A DNA stretch of 64,000 nucleotides from Biscogniauxia marginata (GCA_022695795.1 MU404120.1:182328-246327), one strand, 5' to 3'; positions 24,420 through 35,474 are shown, counted from the first letter of the stretch. Numbers and translations: made by a program. Notes: a model not told the origin generated them from the letters alone.

Positions 24420-25415
24420 TCATGCAAGGACATTGACTGACACTCCGGAATCCACTACTAACGATTGTCCATTGACAAAACTTGCCCCAGGACTCGCCAG
24501 AAAATGGACTACATTTGCAATTTCTTCTGGCGTTGCAATACGACCGAGAGGCATCGATCTGTTTAAAATCTCTCCAATTCCAGGTTGTTTCTCAATGCCT
24601 CGTCGTAGCATTGGTGTATCCGTGAAGCCTGGACACACCTCGTTTATCCGGAGACCACTGTTTCGATTTTCCAGAGCCGAAGGCAATGCGATTAGAGATA
24701 TTAGAACCATTACAATCTCGGCAAGGGGGCTAAGTCTTACCAGCACACTTGACTATTCCTCTCGCGGCAAATTTACTTGCCGTGTATGTGATTGATTTGG
24801 CTGTGCCGATAACAGCGGACAGAGAAGTAACATTGATTATAGAGCCAGGCCCTACACTGCGACGACCACTACGTCCTTCGACGTACAAAGGCTCTTGACC
24901 CTTCATCACAGAGATCTCCTCTTGAAGGCAATGAAGAATGCCCTTTGCATTGACATCGTGCAATAGATCGTATTCCGTTTCATTTACACTTGAAGTTTCG
25001 GCTTCTGTTTGGCGTGGAAGCTAATAGACATTGATCAGCAAAACGTCAATCGCATCATCGCACCCACTTACACCAGCACTGTTCACTGCGTAGTCTAGCC
25101 TGCCAAATTGCTTTTTGACCTCTTCAACCATTACTTTCACAGATTCTCTGTCTCTGACATCGACAGAAATTGCAATGGTCCGATTCTTTTTTCGCCGTTG
25201 CAATAGACTTGCTCTTTTCCGAAGCCTCGGAAGCCCCGTCAAGAGCCTAGTCTGCGAAGGCCACTGCTCGAGCACCCCTTTCTGCAAAGGTGAGAGCAGT
25301 CTCAAGGCCAATCCCACTACATACACATAATTTATTATTTATGCTGACGTAAAAAGCTCCCGTAGAGATACTACTTACCAGCACCAACAACCAGAACAAC
25401 GCCGTTAACATCCAT
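24420..25415 (-). pseudogene. Short-chain dehydrogenase/reductase, decayed
   Basis: Minus-strand SDR remnant. The start MDVNGVVLVVGAG is the beginning of the Rossmann Gly-rich motif, continued after an intron by GIGLETALTFAERGARAV. Later come DVRD, NSAG, GSIINVTSLSAVIG (catalytic Ser), YTASK (catalytic Tyr and Lys), PGFTDTPML and a C-terminal FLASPGASFVNGQSLVVDSG. SDRs are NAD(P)-dependent oxidoreductases; the substrate is not readable. Lesions: an in-frame TAG at 25247-25249 just after AFAD, a one-base frameshift at the six-T run 25187-25192, and no proper acceptor before SALENRNSGLRIN. Together these indicate a pseudogene. Its place beside a FAD oxidoreductase and an ABC transporter hints at a lost small-molecule pathway. 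Confidence 0.8.
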
Positions 25416-26185
25416 TTCGTAGGTAAAGTAGCAGCGGTGATCTTGGCTGAACGTTGAGTCGAGCGGGGTAGAGAGTAAATAAAGTCTTAGATGTCGGAGT
25501 ACCGATTCTGAGTTTGACAAAAGGGATAGTAGGCTACAGTAATGGGCATCTAATTATGCATATTCGTGTGGAATGTTCACTTCTAAGTGGACGCCATGGT
25601 TGTACAGGACTGAAGTGACTAGGTAGTCAGGTTCTCAGCAATCCTCGTCCGTATCCGTAAGGCTGGGACAACATATAATCTACAAACCAATAAACCGAAA
25701 AATATCGAAAAGTCACCCCATCATATATTTCATTGGTAAGAGGAGCTATTATCCATGATGTATAGCGGTTCTGTTAGGGGAATATTGGCAGTGAGCTCTT
25801 ATCAATCTAAACATATGGCAGGCCTTTCACAGCGGAGGGAGCTTGAACCGTGTAACCGCTGACGCGGAGCCGAAGTAGCCAACATACATAAATCACTGGA
25901 GAATCTGGCAATTTGCGCTCTCCGATGAGAATTATAAAAAGTTTGTTTTGAGTTGAATGTCAAATTAAACGCTTGACTTATTGACTAATAGTAGTAAGAA
26001 TGGGCTTACATCTAAAGCATTATGGAAATCTGCGTTTCAAGTGCAGGAAAACAAATAGTTATCCTTCGCTACCGACGAGCTGCGAAAAGTACGCATCTGG
26101 GAAGATAGATAAATATTAATGTATTAGTTAAGGCCTAACATTTCAATGGACAAAGCCCTGAGCTGGCGATCCTCCTTTCTGTATG
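25416..26185. other. Spacer, nothing recognised
   Basis: About 770 bp between the SDR remnant and solo LTR B. AT-rich, no supportable frame. It would hold the former SDR promoter. Confidence 0.45.
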
Positions 26186-26615
26186 TGTTACGAACCAACC
26201 AGGGTAAGCAATCAAATGACAGGGGTACTGTTCCCACTGTTCTTGGTTCTGCACCGGACATAGATCCTGGAAGGGAAAGCAACCTATTGTCACGTGATAT
26301 GGATGTGTGTGGATGAACACATCCAAAGGTATCCAACATACCAATTGTGGGGAATGAAAGATAAAATGAACAAGTATAAAAGGAACGGTGTCTCTCATGT
26401 GTCTAGTTATTCATTCCAGTTCTTTAGCTATCAATCTAAGACTACAATCACTCCTTGATACTATAGTGAGAGTACCTTGAAATCTCTCTAACGGACAAGA
26501 CATTATGAATCACTTAAACCAATCTCAATCCACTGTTACCTTCAAAACAAGAAAACCCAGTACGTACTCACCTGCGAAGTCAGCTGACTAGGAATACACA
26601 GGGAGGTTCGTCACA
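26186..26615 (+). mobile_element. Solo gypsy-type LTR 'B', TSD GTATG
   Basis: A 430-bp solo LTR from TGTTACGAACC to GGAGGTTCGTCACA with perfect 5-bp flanks GTATG (26181-26185 and 26616-26620). Its 3' ~225 bp closely match LTR A at 18551, while the 5' part differs from it. Almost no RIP decay. The minus-strand frames that cross it (26124-26398) are not genes. Confidence 0.92.
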
Positions 26616-27433
26616 GTATGCACTGTTACGGTTTATAATGACGAAGATCGACGTTCGATGCCTAATATATTACTGATTTGATGTCACGGCCTAGCTTCGT
26701 CACCCATTCCGTGTCTGCATATAGCTCAACCTGTGATTATTATAGTGCAGCCTTGATATTCTGTTACCCTTTTGCGGGAGCGGCGTGATCAAGGGAGTTG
26801 GCTGATCACTGCTGTGACACTTGAGACGTAAAACCGGGAAGAAAGTCAAAAGTAGATATATTACTTAACAGGTAGGTACTATGTTACATGGGCTTTTAAG
26901 GGATGGTACCTACTTACCTACATATTCACACTTAGACTTTAATGTAGGCCGTGCACCTCTTTTTATATAACTGCACCTTCTGCCTTCCCCTAGCTATGGC
27001 CCCTACTATCACCACCATCATGGAGCCAAATGTTATTTGAATATTTCTTAATAATGTGAACGCATCGTCCCCTCGTATCATAGGATTGATAAGTACCTAG
27101 GCAAGTATGGAGTGGATCTGTATACGCTTTGGAGGTGGGTAATTTTTGCTGTGCGGTTTGTAGATTTGCGAGATATCAAATGAGTAATCAAAATTGAGCA
27201 TCGTATTGGAGTTAAAAGAATGGTTCCAGTTGACAGCTCTTAACATAGTTGAACATGGAATAACTTTCTCTACTGTAGAATAAAATGACAACGACCGTGG
27301 AGCATATGTGTCTGCTCGATGTACGACCCTCTGTTTCCTAGAGCCTGCGATACTCCGTCTTACCGCTCCTATTGGAGGAAGATTATTCTCGGCCCCGATG
27401 TCTTCTTCTCTCTGACAATGGACTCGGTCGTAA
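26616..27433. other. Spacer downstream of the FAD oxidoreductase
   Basis: About 820 bp between LTR B and the 3' end of the oxidoreductase. AT-rich. The minus-strand frame 27097-27540 overlaps the oxidoreductase C-terminus in another phase and is a shadow. Confidence 0.5.
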
Positions 27434-29416
27434 TCAAACATCTCGTAGCAGGAAGCCACCGTTTTGCAACCTCTGGAAAACTTGTTCAGGGTCGTATTTT
27501 GCTGCCGCGTCACGTAGTTTCTTGACGTTTTCTGGTCCATAGCTCTCTAGTACGTTCTGCGAGAACTTGGCGTCGTTGGGGAAAACAAATTCCAGGAATT
27601 GTCCATGCTCCCTAGCAATCCGCTCTATACCGTCGAGGAGCTCGTCGAGAGCCTGTTGGGCAGTAGCGTCGTGAGCTGGATCGGCCCACTCGGCGAACAA
27701 TGCCCACCCTGTATACTTGTAAGTCATATGTAATGATAGAACTAGAATACAGATGCTTACAAGTCTGTGGGGTTCTTTTGATCCCCATTATATTCCCTCC
27801 TCTATCTTCTCCAGCCTTTACCATGGTCGTTGATACGGGCTGGATAGCATAAAACAGCGTTTTAATTACGGGATATTTGCTCACAACTTCTTACCAGTGC
27901 TTGTGTATATCGAGATACATACTATAGGAGATCTTAGAGGTCGCGGTAGCGACTTGACGTCTGAAACAAATCAGCCTACACATTCTCTCATTTGTTAGGT
28001 CGGAATGGATTGACCTAGCTGGGTCAGCTGTAGGACCTAGAGCCTCCACAAGAGACTTGATAGTACCGTGGGTATTGGAAGCTACGGTGGTAATAAGGCT
28101 TCCCAGGTTAAAGAAGGAATTAAAAGCTTCCGGCTTTTCGTCTGCGGCAGCAGCGTAGAAGAGTCCGACGGCGACAAAGGTAGGGTTGAAGTTGACGAAT
28201 ATTCCATACTTGGGATCCCGCTCCATAGCCTCTTGTACTTCGACAGTTGCACGAAGAATATTGGCATAGTCAGATGGGTCGTACAAGTTGACGGTGAACT
28301 GGGCATTGGTATTAGGGTGCGTCTGGATATCAAATCGGGTTACGATACCTGCTTCTTGTTGAATTCCCTGTCACGCGAAACGTTACGGATATGAAGAGAC
28401 AAAAACATACCAAAATTAGCATTGCCTCCCTTCAAAGCAAGAAAGAGGTCTGGATTTGTCTCGGCGTTGGCGTTGACAATTGTCGAGTCAGATAAGACAA
28501 CCTATGAAACAAACGATGATTGTAAGCCTAATAATCACCGTTGGCGTGTTGTCGCCAGTAGAGGGTCAATACCATACCTCAAAGTTCTTGACGCTGTCTA
28601 CGGCTAGACCGTATAGGTTAGGGAAGGCTGACATGCCACCTACAACATGTAAGTAACGATTGAGGCGTCTTGCAGGGTTATTAAAACAGGAAGACTGTGA
28701 ACATACCTCCTAGGAGATAACCCGAAATACCAACGTCCCTTTGGCGACCACCAACCACGGAAAGGTTCTTCTCCTCGAGGTACGTGTACACCTCACCCCA
28801 TCTATTTCCGGCCCCAGCATGCAGAATCCTATCATCATCCAAAGACAAGGATTTGAGATCGCACAGGTCAATGACGACTCCGGATTCATCCTATGACACT
28901 TTAGTATTTCTTTCCAAAACCCAAAAGTTCTTTATGGGGTTTCCAGGTCACGGTTTGTTATCACGCATTGAGAGCGCGCAAAGAAAGCAATACTTACTAT
29001 ATAAAACTAAGTCATCAACACTTATATCTAGAACTTGCAGATAACCCCAAAAGAAAATGAAGCTTCAGAGTCTCTAAATCAGGGATTTGTACTCACCAAC
29101 GCTGCTGAAGTTGGGGTTAGCGTTATGTCCACCAGATCTGATAGCGAATTTGCATCCTGTCTTCTTGACAACATCTAGCACTGCGGCGACGTCCGTTGTA
29201 TTGCTAGGCCGTACAAAGCAGGACGCAGGAAGCCAGCATGTCTGAGACCTGATAATAATGAGGAATTAGTTTGATTATTTGAAGCAGAGTCTTTCATAGA
29301 GCATACCAAGACTTTTCTTGCTCAGATTGGTATCGCGAGCTATTGTCTGGAACCGTAACCCCCTTTGGAATGATGCTAGCCAGGAGATCGCAGGCGGTGG
29401 CAATTGGGCTGTTCAT
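27434..29416 (-). pseudogene. FAD-linked oxidoreductase (BBE-like), one in-frame stop
   Basis: A multi-exon gene with start ATG at 29416 (MNSPIATACDLLASIIPKG) and end at 27434 (FQRLQNGGFLLRDV). Recognisable parts: FAIRSGGHNANPNFSSVG, where the His is the usual covalent FAD site of the PCMH/BBE family; VVIDLCDLKSLSLD; GGRQRDVGISGYLLGGGMS; and the C-terminal YDPEQVFQRLQ that closes the fold. Members oxidise alcohols, sugars or secondary-metabolite intermediates with O2. All introns I checked (for example those splitting FGIVTRFD, FEVVLSD, GGMS and QTWWALF) have proper signals. One codon is bad: TAA at 27891-27893 in HKHW*EVVSKYP, where the family has Leu. A solo LTR lies 18 bp upstream of the ATG. 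No signal peptide. It may be a recent pseudogene or a sequence error. Confidence 0.75.
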
Positions 29417-29434
29417 CCTTGAATGAGATGGTAA

Positions 29435-29563
29435 TTTTGAGATGAGACGAAGCTATGAGGATAGGATCAAGTGTATTAGTTCAAGGTGAGTCTAGATAGG
29501 TAGGTGGGCTTCGCCAACCTATATATATACAAGAGACCAGGGTCGTATACCCCATATTCAACA
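29435..29563 (+). mobile_element. Solo short LTR beside the oxidoreductase start, TSD GGTAA
   Basis: A 129-bp element from TTTTGAGATGAGACGAAG to ATATTCAACA with perfect 5-bp flanks GGTAA (29430-29434 and 29564-29568). Same family as 12677 and 15181. It starts 18 bp upstream of the oxidoreductase ATG, so it separates the gene from its former promoter or lies within its leader. Confidence 0.88.
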
Positions 29564-29568
29564 GGTAA

Positions 29569-30302
29569 ACCAATTGAATCCATCATAATATTGAAGGGAG
29601 ACGAGAGTATACTAATAATGACAGGGAAAAAACCACAATAATACTAAAGACTTTAGGGAGGATGGTGAAGATGACGTGAGCCTGAAGCAGACAAAGGGGC
29701 ATTATATTGGGTTGTTTAAAGCAGCGTTGATGTACTGTGCCACACGCTACCGTAAAAACGCGCGACCATAGGGAACAAAACTGCTGCTTATTTGATAGAT
29801 GTTGAGATAACTGTCAACTGGCCTTATAAGAGGTACCCGGCAGTCCTGTACTCTGTGTGGGTGTGATTCATGCAAGGATGTAAGTCAGACGGGGCGAGGA
29901 ATTGTTCAGCATCGACGAAGGTTTCTTGCGGTGGGGTTCACCGCCGGATTCATTGTGATACATTAACTTGGACATTACTTACACAGCATGGATGAATTAA
30001 AATCCCGAGAGCCCTTCTTAGTCATGTAAGGGAGCGGCGACAGAGGAAACGTGACATAAAGATATGCCAAGGGCATTTACAGTATTGTACCTGGTCACGT
30101 TGCGGACATCTGTATGAGAAGATTGAAAATGAAAGGCTGAAGCGGTATTTGAGTATGTAGGTTGGCATTAGAGTCGGCGAATGAGGCATGCATGGAGAAG
30201 TACGTCTTTCCGAGACAGCTTGCGTGCCGAACATACAGAGCCTCAAATGCTTCAATTAATGGCTTCAGGTTAACCATCGCCATTCCTTGCCATCCTAGTA
30301 CT
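29569..30302. other. Spacer, nothing firm
   Basis: About 730 bp of former promoter and unassigned DNA. A minus-strand frame runs into it (30095-30598) but has no ATG-led, family-supported reading. Confidence 0.4.
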
Positions 30303-30737
30303 TCATAGTCTTGTACTCTGCGTTCCAGTATTCCCACCGACCCTTGTTTGAGACTTGTACATATCCATTTCACTATCCCATTTCCAATCATTGCCGTCCA
30401 GCACATCAGACGCAACGGCCTTACCCTTGCTTTTGGCGGAATCCATCGACGTCCCCTCCTCGCCTCTACGGGCCTTGTGACCACACCCACTCTCACCTGT
30501 CGGCTCTGTCGCATGATACAGTTTTTTTTGGGACCTCCCCGGAGGACTATTCGAAATCCTGTTTCGTTTGGACTGCCTGCGGTGACTTTCAATGTCATTG
30601 CCTGACATAAAGCTCGACGTTAAGTTTGCATCTCGCTCGGTGGCACCAAATGATAATATGTCTAGACTTTTGTCATCCTGGTAATCTTCGTAGAGACAGC
30701 TAGGAAGAACAGTATTCCTATTATGGGATGTGGCCAA
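30303..30737 (-). pseudogene. Unrecognised degenerate ORF
   Basis: An open frame of ~145 codons without an ATG near its start (it is open from just after a stop at about 30752). It reads SFGATERDANLTSS, a Lys/Ser-rich basic middle and DWKWDSEMDMYK. Just after that point another frame reads NKGRWEYWNAEYKTMKY then a stop, a more protein-like ending, which suggests a frameshift near 30355. I do not recognise the family. It lies downstream of, and co-directional with, the DUF7924-type remnant and may belong to the same decayed locus. Confidence 0.35.
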
Positions 30738-30823
30738 GTCGTCAGAATCTTAACGAAACGATGGGAAGGATATGTCATCATACACATCCCATGATCCGGG
30801 GAATTATTTAAATTCACTAGGGC

Positions 30824-32160
30824 TTAGGGCCGTTTTTTGTACCGCTGCATGCTTGCGAAGGTGTCTGACGCGGCAAGAGCCTCTCCTCGCGCTCTTGCAT
30901 TTGCTCTCTGGATGAACCGATCACGGTGTTCTTTTGCCAGATCTCTGGCGTTCTTGAGCGCGGTGGCTCCTTCGATGAAGCCTTCACGCTTACCGTTAGA
31001 GCATAAGCATCCAGCTGGTTCATATGATACTCCGGCCGCCCTCCGGGTGTCGCCGGCATGGTAACGTGGTGTGAGTACAGCTGGAGCGTTTCAGTCCCCG
31101 CGTGGTACGTCGAGCTGAACGTGAAGGCGCTTCCGTCATATACCAGTTCCCCCTCGCCGTAGTTCTGCAGGCTATGCATGGCGCGGGCTCCGTACGCTCC
31201 GTCGTAGAAGACCTGACGTTTCATGACTATGGCGCTTCCATCTTGACCCTTAGCCTCCAAGAAGAAGTTGCAAGCCACCGGGACATTCTTGTGCTTCTTG
31301 GGAATGATCATCGGACGGAGCTGGTTGTCGTCTCGAAGAACCTTGTCAAGATCATTGACGCGAGCCCCGTCGAAGAGATCAGGTTGGGGTTTAGGCGTGT
31401 CCTCGGTCGTCATGGGGTGGATCTCGGTAAACAGAAGGTTCTGCTGGCTAGGGATGTCGGCATTGCCACATATAATGGGAATCACTTTGGTTGTGACATC
31501 GTCTTCAAGGACTACTTGTAAGTTTTTCCGCTTGAAATCACGAAATGCCGACTCGGAAAACTGCGATGGCGGGAGAGACGCCCTAGGGACGTTTAATCTT
31601 CGTTTGATACTGTCAAAATCGGTAGGTTGCGGCGTCGAACGATCATCTGGTTATTCATGACCCTTGGGAAAGACATTGTGATCGATAAGGTGCTGTTCGA
31701 AATTATTGTCCTTGGCGGATGTCTTTTTCGAAGTAAGAGTCGTCGCTTTCGTAGATCGTGTTTCGGCTAGAGAATGATGCGGAGGAACGGCTAGCCATCG
31801 TTTTAGCACCGCCTTACTATACAATCCATCAGTCAACAAACACAAACCTTAGTCATGAGATCTTACCCCTCGGAGATGGCAAAGATCTGGACCACCTCGT
31901 CTTGCAAACCGCGCAAGGTCTCTAGAGTACTTGCCAGCGGGAACAGACGACTCGGGTTGAATTTGAATGGAGTTTCGGCGATCGAGCTCTCTCAAGGCGA
32001 GACGCATGAGCCAGACCTTGGAGATATTATCGTAAAATCTTAGAGGATAGTTCCAAGGCGTACGGCGTTCTCTTGATGATCTGATCTTCTTCTGCGGCGG
32101 GTCCTCTTTTGAGCGGTCTTCTGCTCGCTGTCTCTTAGCTCTCGAAGACGAAAAAGATAC
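30824..32160 (-). pseudogene. PD-(D/E)xK-like fungal protein (DUF7924 type), decayed
   Basis: Minus-strand remnant resembling a large lineage-expanded fungal family that I remember as DUF7924; the name is from memory. Recognisable blocks in order: NISKVWLMRLALRELDRRN, DLARFARRGGPDL, LIDHNVFPKG, SQFSESAFRDFKRKN, VIPIICGNADIPSQQNLLF, PQPDLFDGA, ACNFFLEAKGQDGSAIV, GARAMHSLQNYGEGELVYD and a C-terminal RANARARGEALAASDTF. PDLFDG with LEAKG is the arrangement expected of a PD-(D/E)xK nuclease-like core; that reading is inference. Lesions: TAA at 31651-31653 after FPKGHE, and a one-base frameshift near 31000 after YALT, beyond which the family frame continues as GFIEGATALKNA. It faces away from the CK1 remnant, with adjacent 5' ends. 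Confidence 0.7.
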
Positions 32161-33152
32161 GTATGAAGCGCTGTCTAGGGGAGTGGGAATACCGTATGTC
32201 TAGTGGTTTGGAGGGGAGTGCGATTTCTACGTGCCAGTCCACGAGTTACTCGGCCCGTCACTCGAGGATCTGTTCAACTACTGCGAGCGAAAATTCTCAC
32301 TCAAGACCATTTTGCTCATTGCCGACCAAACCGTCTCGCGGATTGAGTATATCCATTCCAAGGGCATCTTCCATCGCGATATCAAGCCAGACAATTTCTT
32401 AATAGGGGTTAGCAAGAAGGGGAATATAATTTATGTTATCGACTTCGGCCTGGCTAAGGAACATTGGCTTGCCAAGAAAGACGGCCGATATGGGAAACCT
32501 CCGTTTTGCGGCACGACGCGGTACGCAAGCATCAACATCGACAACGGACGGGGTAGGTGCTTTATCATGGCTGCTCTTTTTTCTTTTCTTTTACTAACGT
32601 GACGCAGAATAGTCGTGGGGAGATGACCTTGAGTTTCTTGGTATTGTCTTACTATATTTTGCTTTGTGACCGTTGCCGTGGCAGGGCTTAAAGGCGACGA
32701 CAAAGGAGGAGAAATAGGAGCTGGTTAAGAAGAAGAAGATAAGCCTGTTTGTAAAGGAACTTTGCGACGACCTCCTCGATGGATTTACCAAGTACATCGA
32801 CTACACTCGATCCTTACGTTTCGAGGACAAGCCGGATTACGGATATCTTCGGCGGCTTTTCCGTCACGATTCAAGGTTTAGGGGGTTCAAATACGATAAC
32901 ATATTCGACTGGACGGAGAAGAGATTCAATGAGATCCATGGCCTTAGGAAATTAGTACCTACAGAACCGTAGACGGATTAATAGACTGCCGATGAGGCAG
33001 ACAAGGGCAAACGCCGAACAATGACGATAGACTTGGCTGAGCTCGTCGGCGCTTCTAGTCAAGATCAAGAAACCCAAGCAAAAGCGGAAGTGCAAGAATC
33101 ACAACGTTCTCCGCCGTTGACGGGTGAGCCGGACGAAGGCGTGCATACCTGA
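32130..33152 (+). pseudogene. Casein kinase 1-like gene, decayed and truncated
   Basis: Plus-strand CK1-family remnant. Readable parts: [63 protein letters not shown] with the catalytic HRD and metal-binding Asn, [11 protein letters not shown] (DFG), [11 protein letters not shown], then LRFEDKPDYGYLRRLFR. One intron (GTAGGT...GCAG) ends near 32607. Nonsense codons: TAG 32201-32203, TAG 32610-32612 (family Gln), TGA 32667-32669 and TAG 32715-32717. The N-lobe with glycine loop and catalytic Lys is missing. The tail to TGA at 33150-33152 is a Gln/Glu-rich stretch in one open frame. CAG-to-TAG changes fit RIP. The intact SRPK-like gene nearby belongs to another kinase family. Confidence 0.85.
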
Positions 33153-33893
33153 AGTCCGGGCGGAGAGAAACCAATCCTTTAAGTATTAACCAGTGTTGAC
33201 CGATACCGAAAGCGTGGCCCTCGAACGGCGAGAATACTTCACTGCCCACTGAATAGTAGTGGCCTAATGGAGGGGGACGAGCGGATGCGAAGCCTAGGAG
33301 GAGTATTAAGGCAGTGAATATATGAGTTTGATAATGGCAAGATAATACTGCTAGGTGAGGTGATTGGGTGCTATTGTACATTATGTCCTCTACAACAAGA
33401 GGAGCCAGAACTCGGGCGCCGCGGTGTGGAGGCCGCTCGAGGCAGCGGATGTCCCGTGGCCCGTATCCTCTCCGTATCCCTCATCCTCCTGGCCCTCCTC
33501 CCACCCTGGATCCTCGGCCTGGATTCGCGCCTCTCCCCCATCCCCAGCATCCCGTGTGGCGTACTTCCAGTTCGATGCGGACTGTGCCTTGTTATGGAGT
33601 GATGCAGAGCTGTACTTTCTGGTTTCCCATCCCATCCTCGTTTACGGCAGAGATGATTATCTGGCTAACCGGGGACGTAGAAAGGACTAGATACGTGCCA
33701 TATCTATTGAGTCTAACCTCTCTCAACCGGACGGACGGTTTTCTTAATCTTCGCTATTGGTAAAAGAAGCCATGTTCTTGCGCTTGGTCTTAGTGAATCA
33801 AGTCAATCAACAATGCTCACAATCCGCGAAGGTAAACATTACGGCTCTAATAAATAGCATTACTTGATGTAAGAGTCTCCTCCTTTAAACATT
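33153..33893. other. Spacer with overlapping GC-rich frames, unassigned
   Basis: About 740 bp. Between 33360 and 33690 several frames on both strands are open (up to 131 codons plus, 81 codons minus) because the DNA is GC-rich and repetitive (Pro/Ser-rich in one direction). None resembles a family I know. A short coding exon here cannot be ruled out. Confidence 0.35.
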
Positions 33894-35474
33894 TCAAGAC
33901 CCCGAGACCCAGGGATGCGAGAACGCCTCGTAGGAGTTGAGTCGCTCCTCTGGAAGCCAGCGGAGCAATCCTCGAACAAGATCTAGAAATTCGTTCCTAT
34001 CTTCACCTTCTTCCAATGATGTTGCGAGAGAGTCTAGAGTCCTCACCGTAGGTATAGGGACGATACCTTTCCAATTGCCTAAAAGAGCGGTAAGTTGTCG
34101 GCATCATTCACAGAGACAAGATAGGTTATTAGCCTTACCATTCTCGTCCCAGTATTCTCGTGCTTTCGAGCTCCTCTTCAGGAATTCCACCGGCGGGGGA
34201 CCGAGGAGGGCAATCATATTGGCTAGATGATGCGCTTCGTTCCGTGCTGGATCATTAGCATCATAGAGATGGAATAGACTTTCTGGCTCGAGGAGGTCCC
34301 AGGCCTGGTAAATAAGCAATACATTAGATATTGGAAGGCAAAGGTAGAGGACAGAGGGGAGGGAGCCATACTAGGAGTCCGACACTCCACATATCTACCG
34401 AGTGACCCCAGGACATGCCGAGAATGACTTCCGGCACTCGATACTGAATAGGCATAGTAATCCCCTCGTGCTGGCTACCAGCACGAGCCTCACCGAAGTC
34501 GCAGAGATAGAGTGGGCCAAAATTTTCCAATAAGAACTGAGAAACATGAATCGTGATACCGTCGACCGTTTTCCTCGATGATGGTCTAACGAGTTCGGCC
34601 TCCTCAAATTCTGCAAGCTGCGACTCATCATCGATGCCGATGAGGAGATTGCCCGCATGGACATCTTTGATTCGAGCTTAGACAGGAACGGATATAGAAA
34701 GCATAATTATGTAAGAGATGCCTTACCGGTATGAGTAAGATTTGCAGGGCCGTGGAGGAAGTCAAGAGCAGCTATGACTCGCTGAAGAGCTATCACCACG
34801 ATTGGCCGAGCGAAGACGTGACGCGGCATCATCTCTTGGAAAGCCCTCAGACTCAGGCCAAGTGGGGGCAAGACAAAAGTTTCATGTGTACCACATGGTC
34901 CTTGCAGCCTGAAAGAATCTTCGAGCATTCGGATCATTTCACGACCTGGGTGATCTGACTCGACACCCTTCAGGTACTGATAGACCTCCAGCTCTCGGTT
35001 CGAAGTCAGAGCGTTAACATGCACCTTCAACGTCACGTATCGGTGATCCCTTGAAAAAAAAAAAAGACTGTCGGCACGGATTCTCAAGGTGGAGGTGGAA
35101 GCCTACAAGAGATCGTGACAGAGCCACGTCGTCGAGGTCGTGCCGTAGCCAAGCTTGGCGACGACCTGATATCGGTTGCCGAAGACTTCGCCGATACGAA
35201 CGGGATAAAACAGCCTCGGGTTGTAGAATGGCAACGTCTCCTCCTCGACCTTGACCGACGCGTCAATGATCTCGAACCCGCTGGATGGATATTTACGGGG
35301 CGCCAGTGGCCGTCTCGGTGCCGAGGAGGCAGCGCGGCCCTGGGAGGCTACGATCATTGGAGTCGATGCTGGAGTAGTGGAGCGAAGAAAAGACGCTTGA
35401 TGGATTATAGAGAGCCGAATAAGTCGCTTCGAGAACATAATTCTGGGTGATGAGGAGCGGTAACGACGAATCAT
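33894..35474 (-). CDS. SRPK-like serine/threonine protein kinase
   Basis: Five exons: 35474-35107, 35049-34727, 34664-34372, 34304-34139 and 34078-33894. All junctions are GT-AG and keep frame; 444 residues. The ATG at 35474 is the first in frame, giving a basic N-terminus (MIRRYRSSSPRIMFSKRLIR). The kinase starts with EEETLPFYNPRLFYPVRIGE, the SRPK hallmark, then GNRYQVVAKLGYGTTSTTWL (glycine loop), VTLKVHV (catalytic Lys), HTDVHAGNLL (catalytic Asp and Asn), LYLCDFGEA (DFG) and YRVPEVILGMSWGHSVDMWSVG (APE and subdomain IX). It ends FSHPWVSGS. SRPKs phosphorylate SR-type splicing factors, but fungi have many divergent paralogues of unknown target and this is probably one. A T-tract precedes the exon 2 acceptor. 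All catalytic residues are present. Confidence 0.88.

Noticed and set aside
26100..26160. Possible further copy of the short LTR family
   Set aside because: Only a short ATGTATTAGTT-like stretch matches; no ends or duplication.
26124..26398. Minus-strand ORFs of 71 and 87 codons
   Set aside because: They overlap solo LTR B, which has defined ends and target duplication.
33364..33763. Overlapping plus and minus ORFs of up to 131 codons
   Set aside because: GC-rich low-complexity DNA open in several frames at once; no start, splice or family support.
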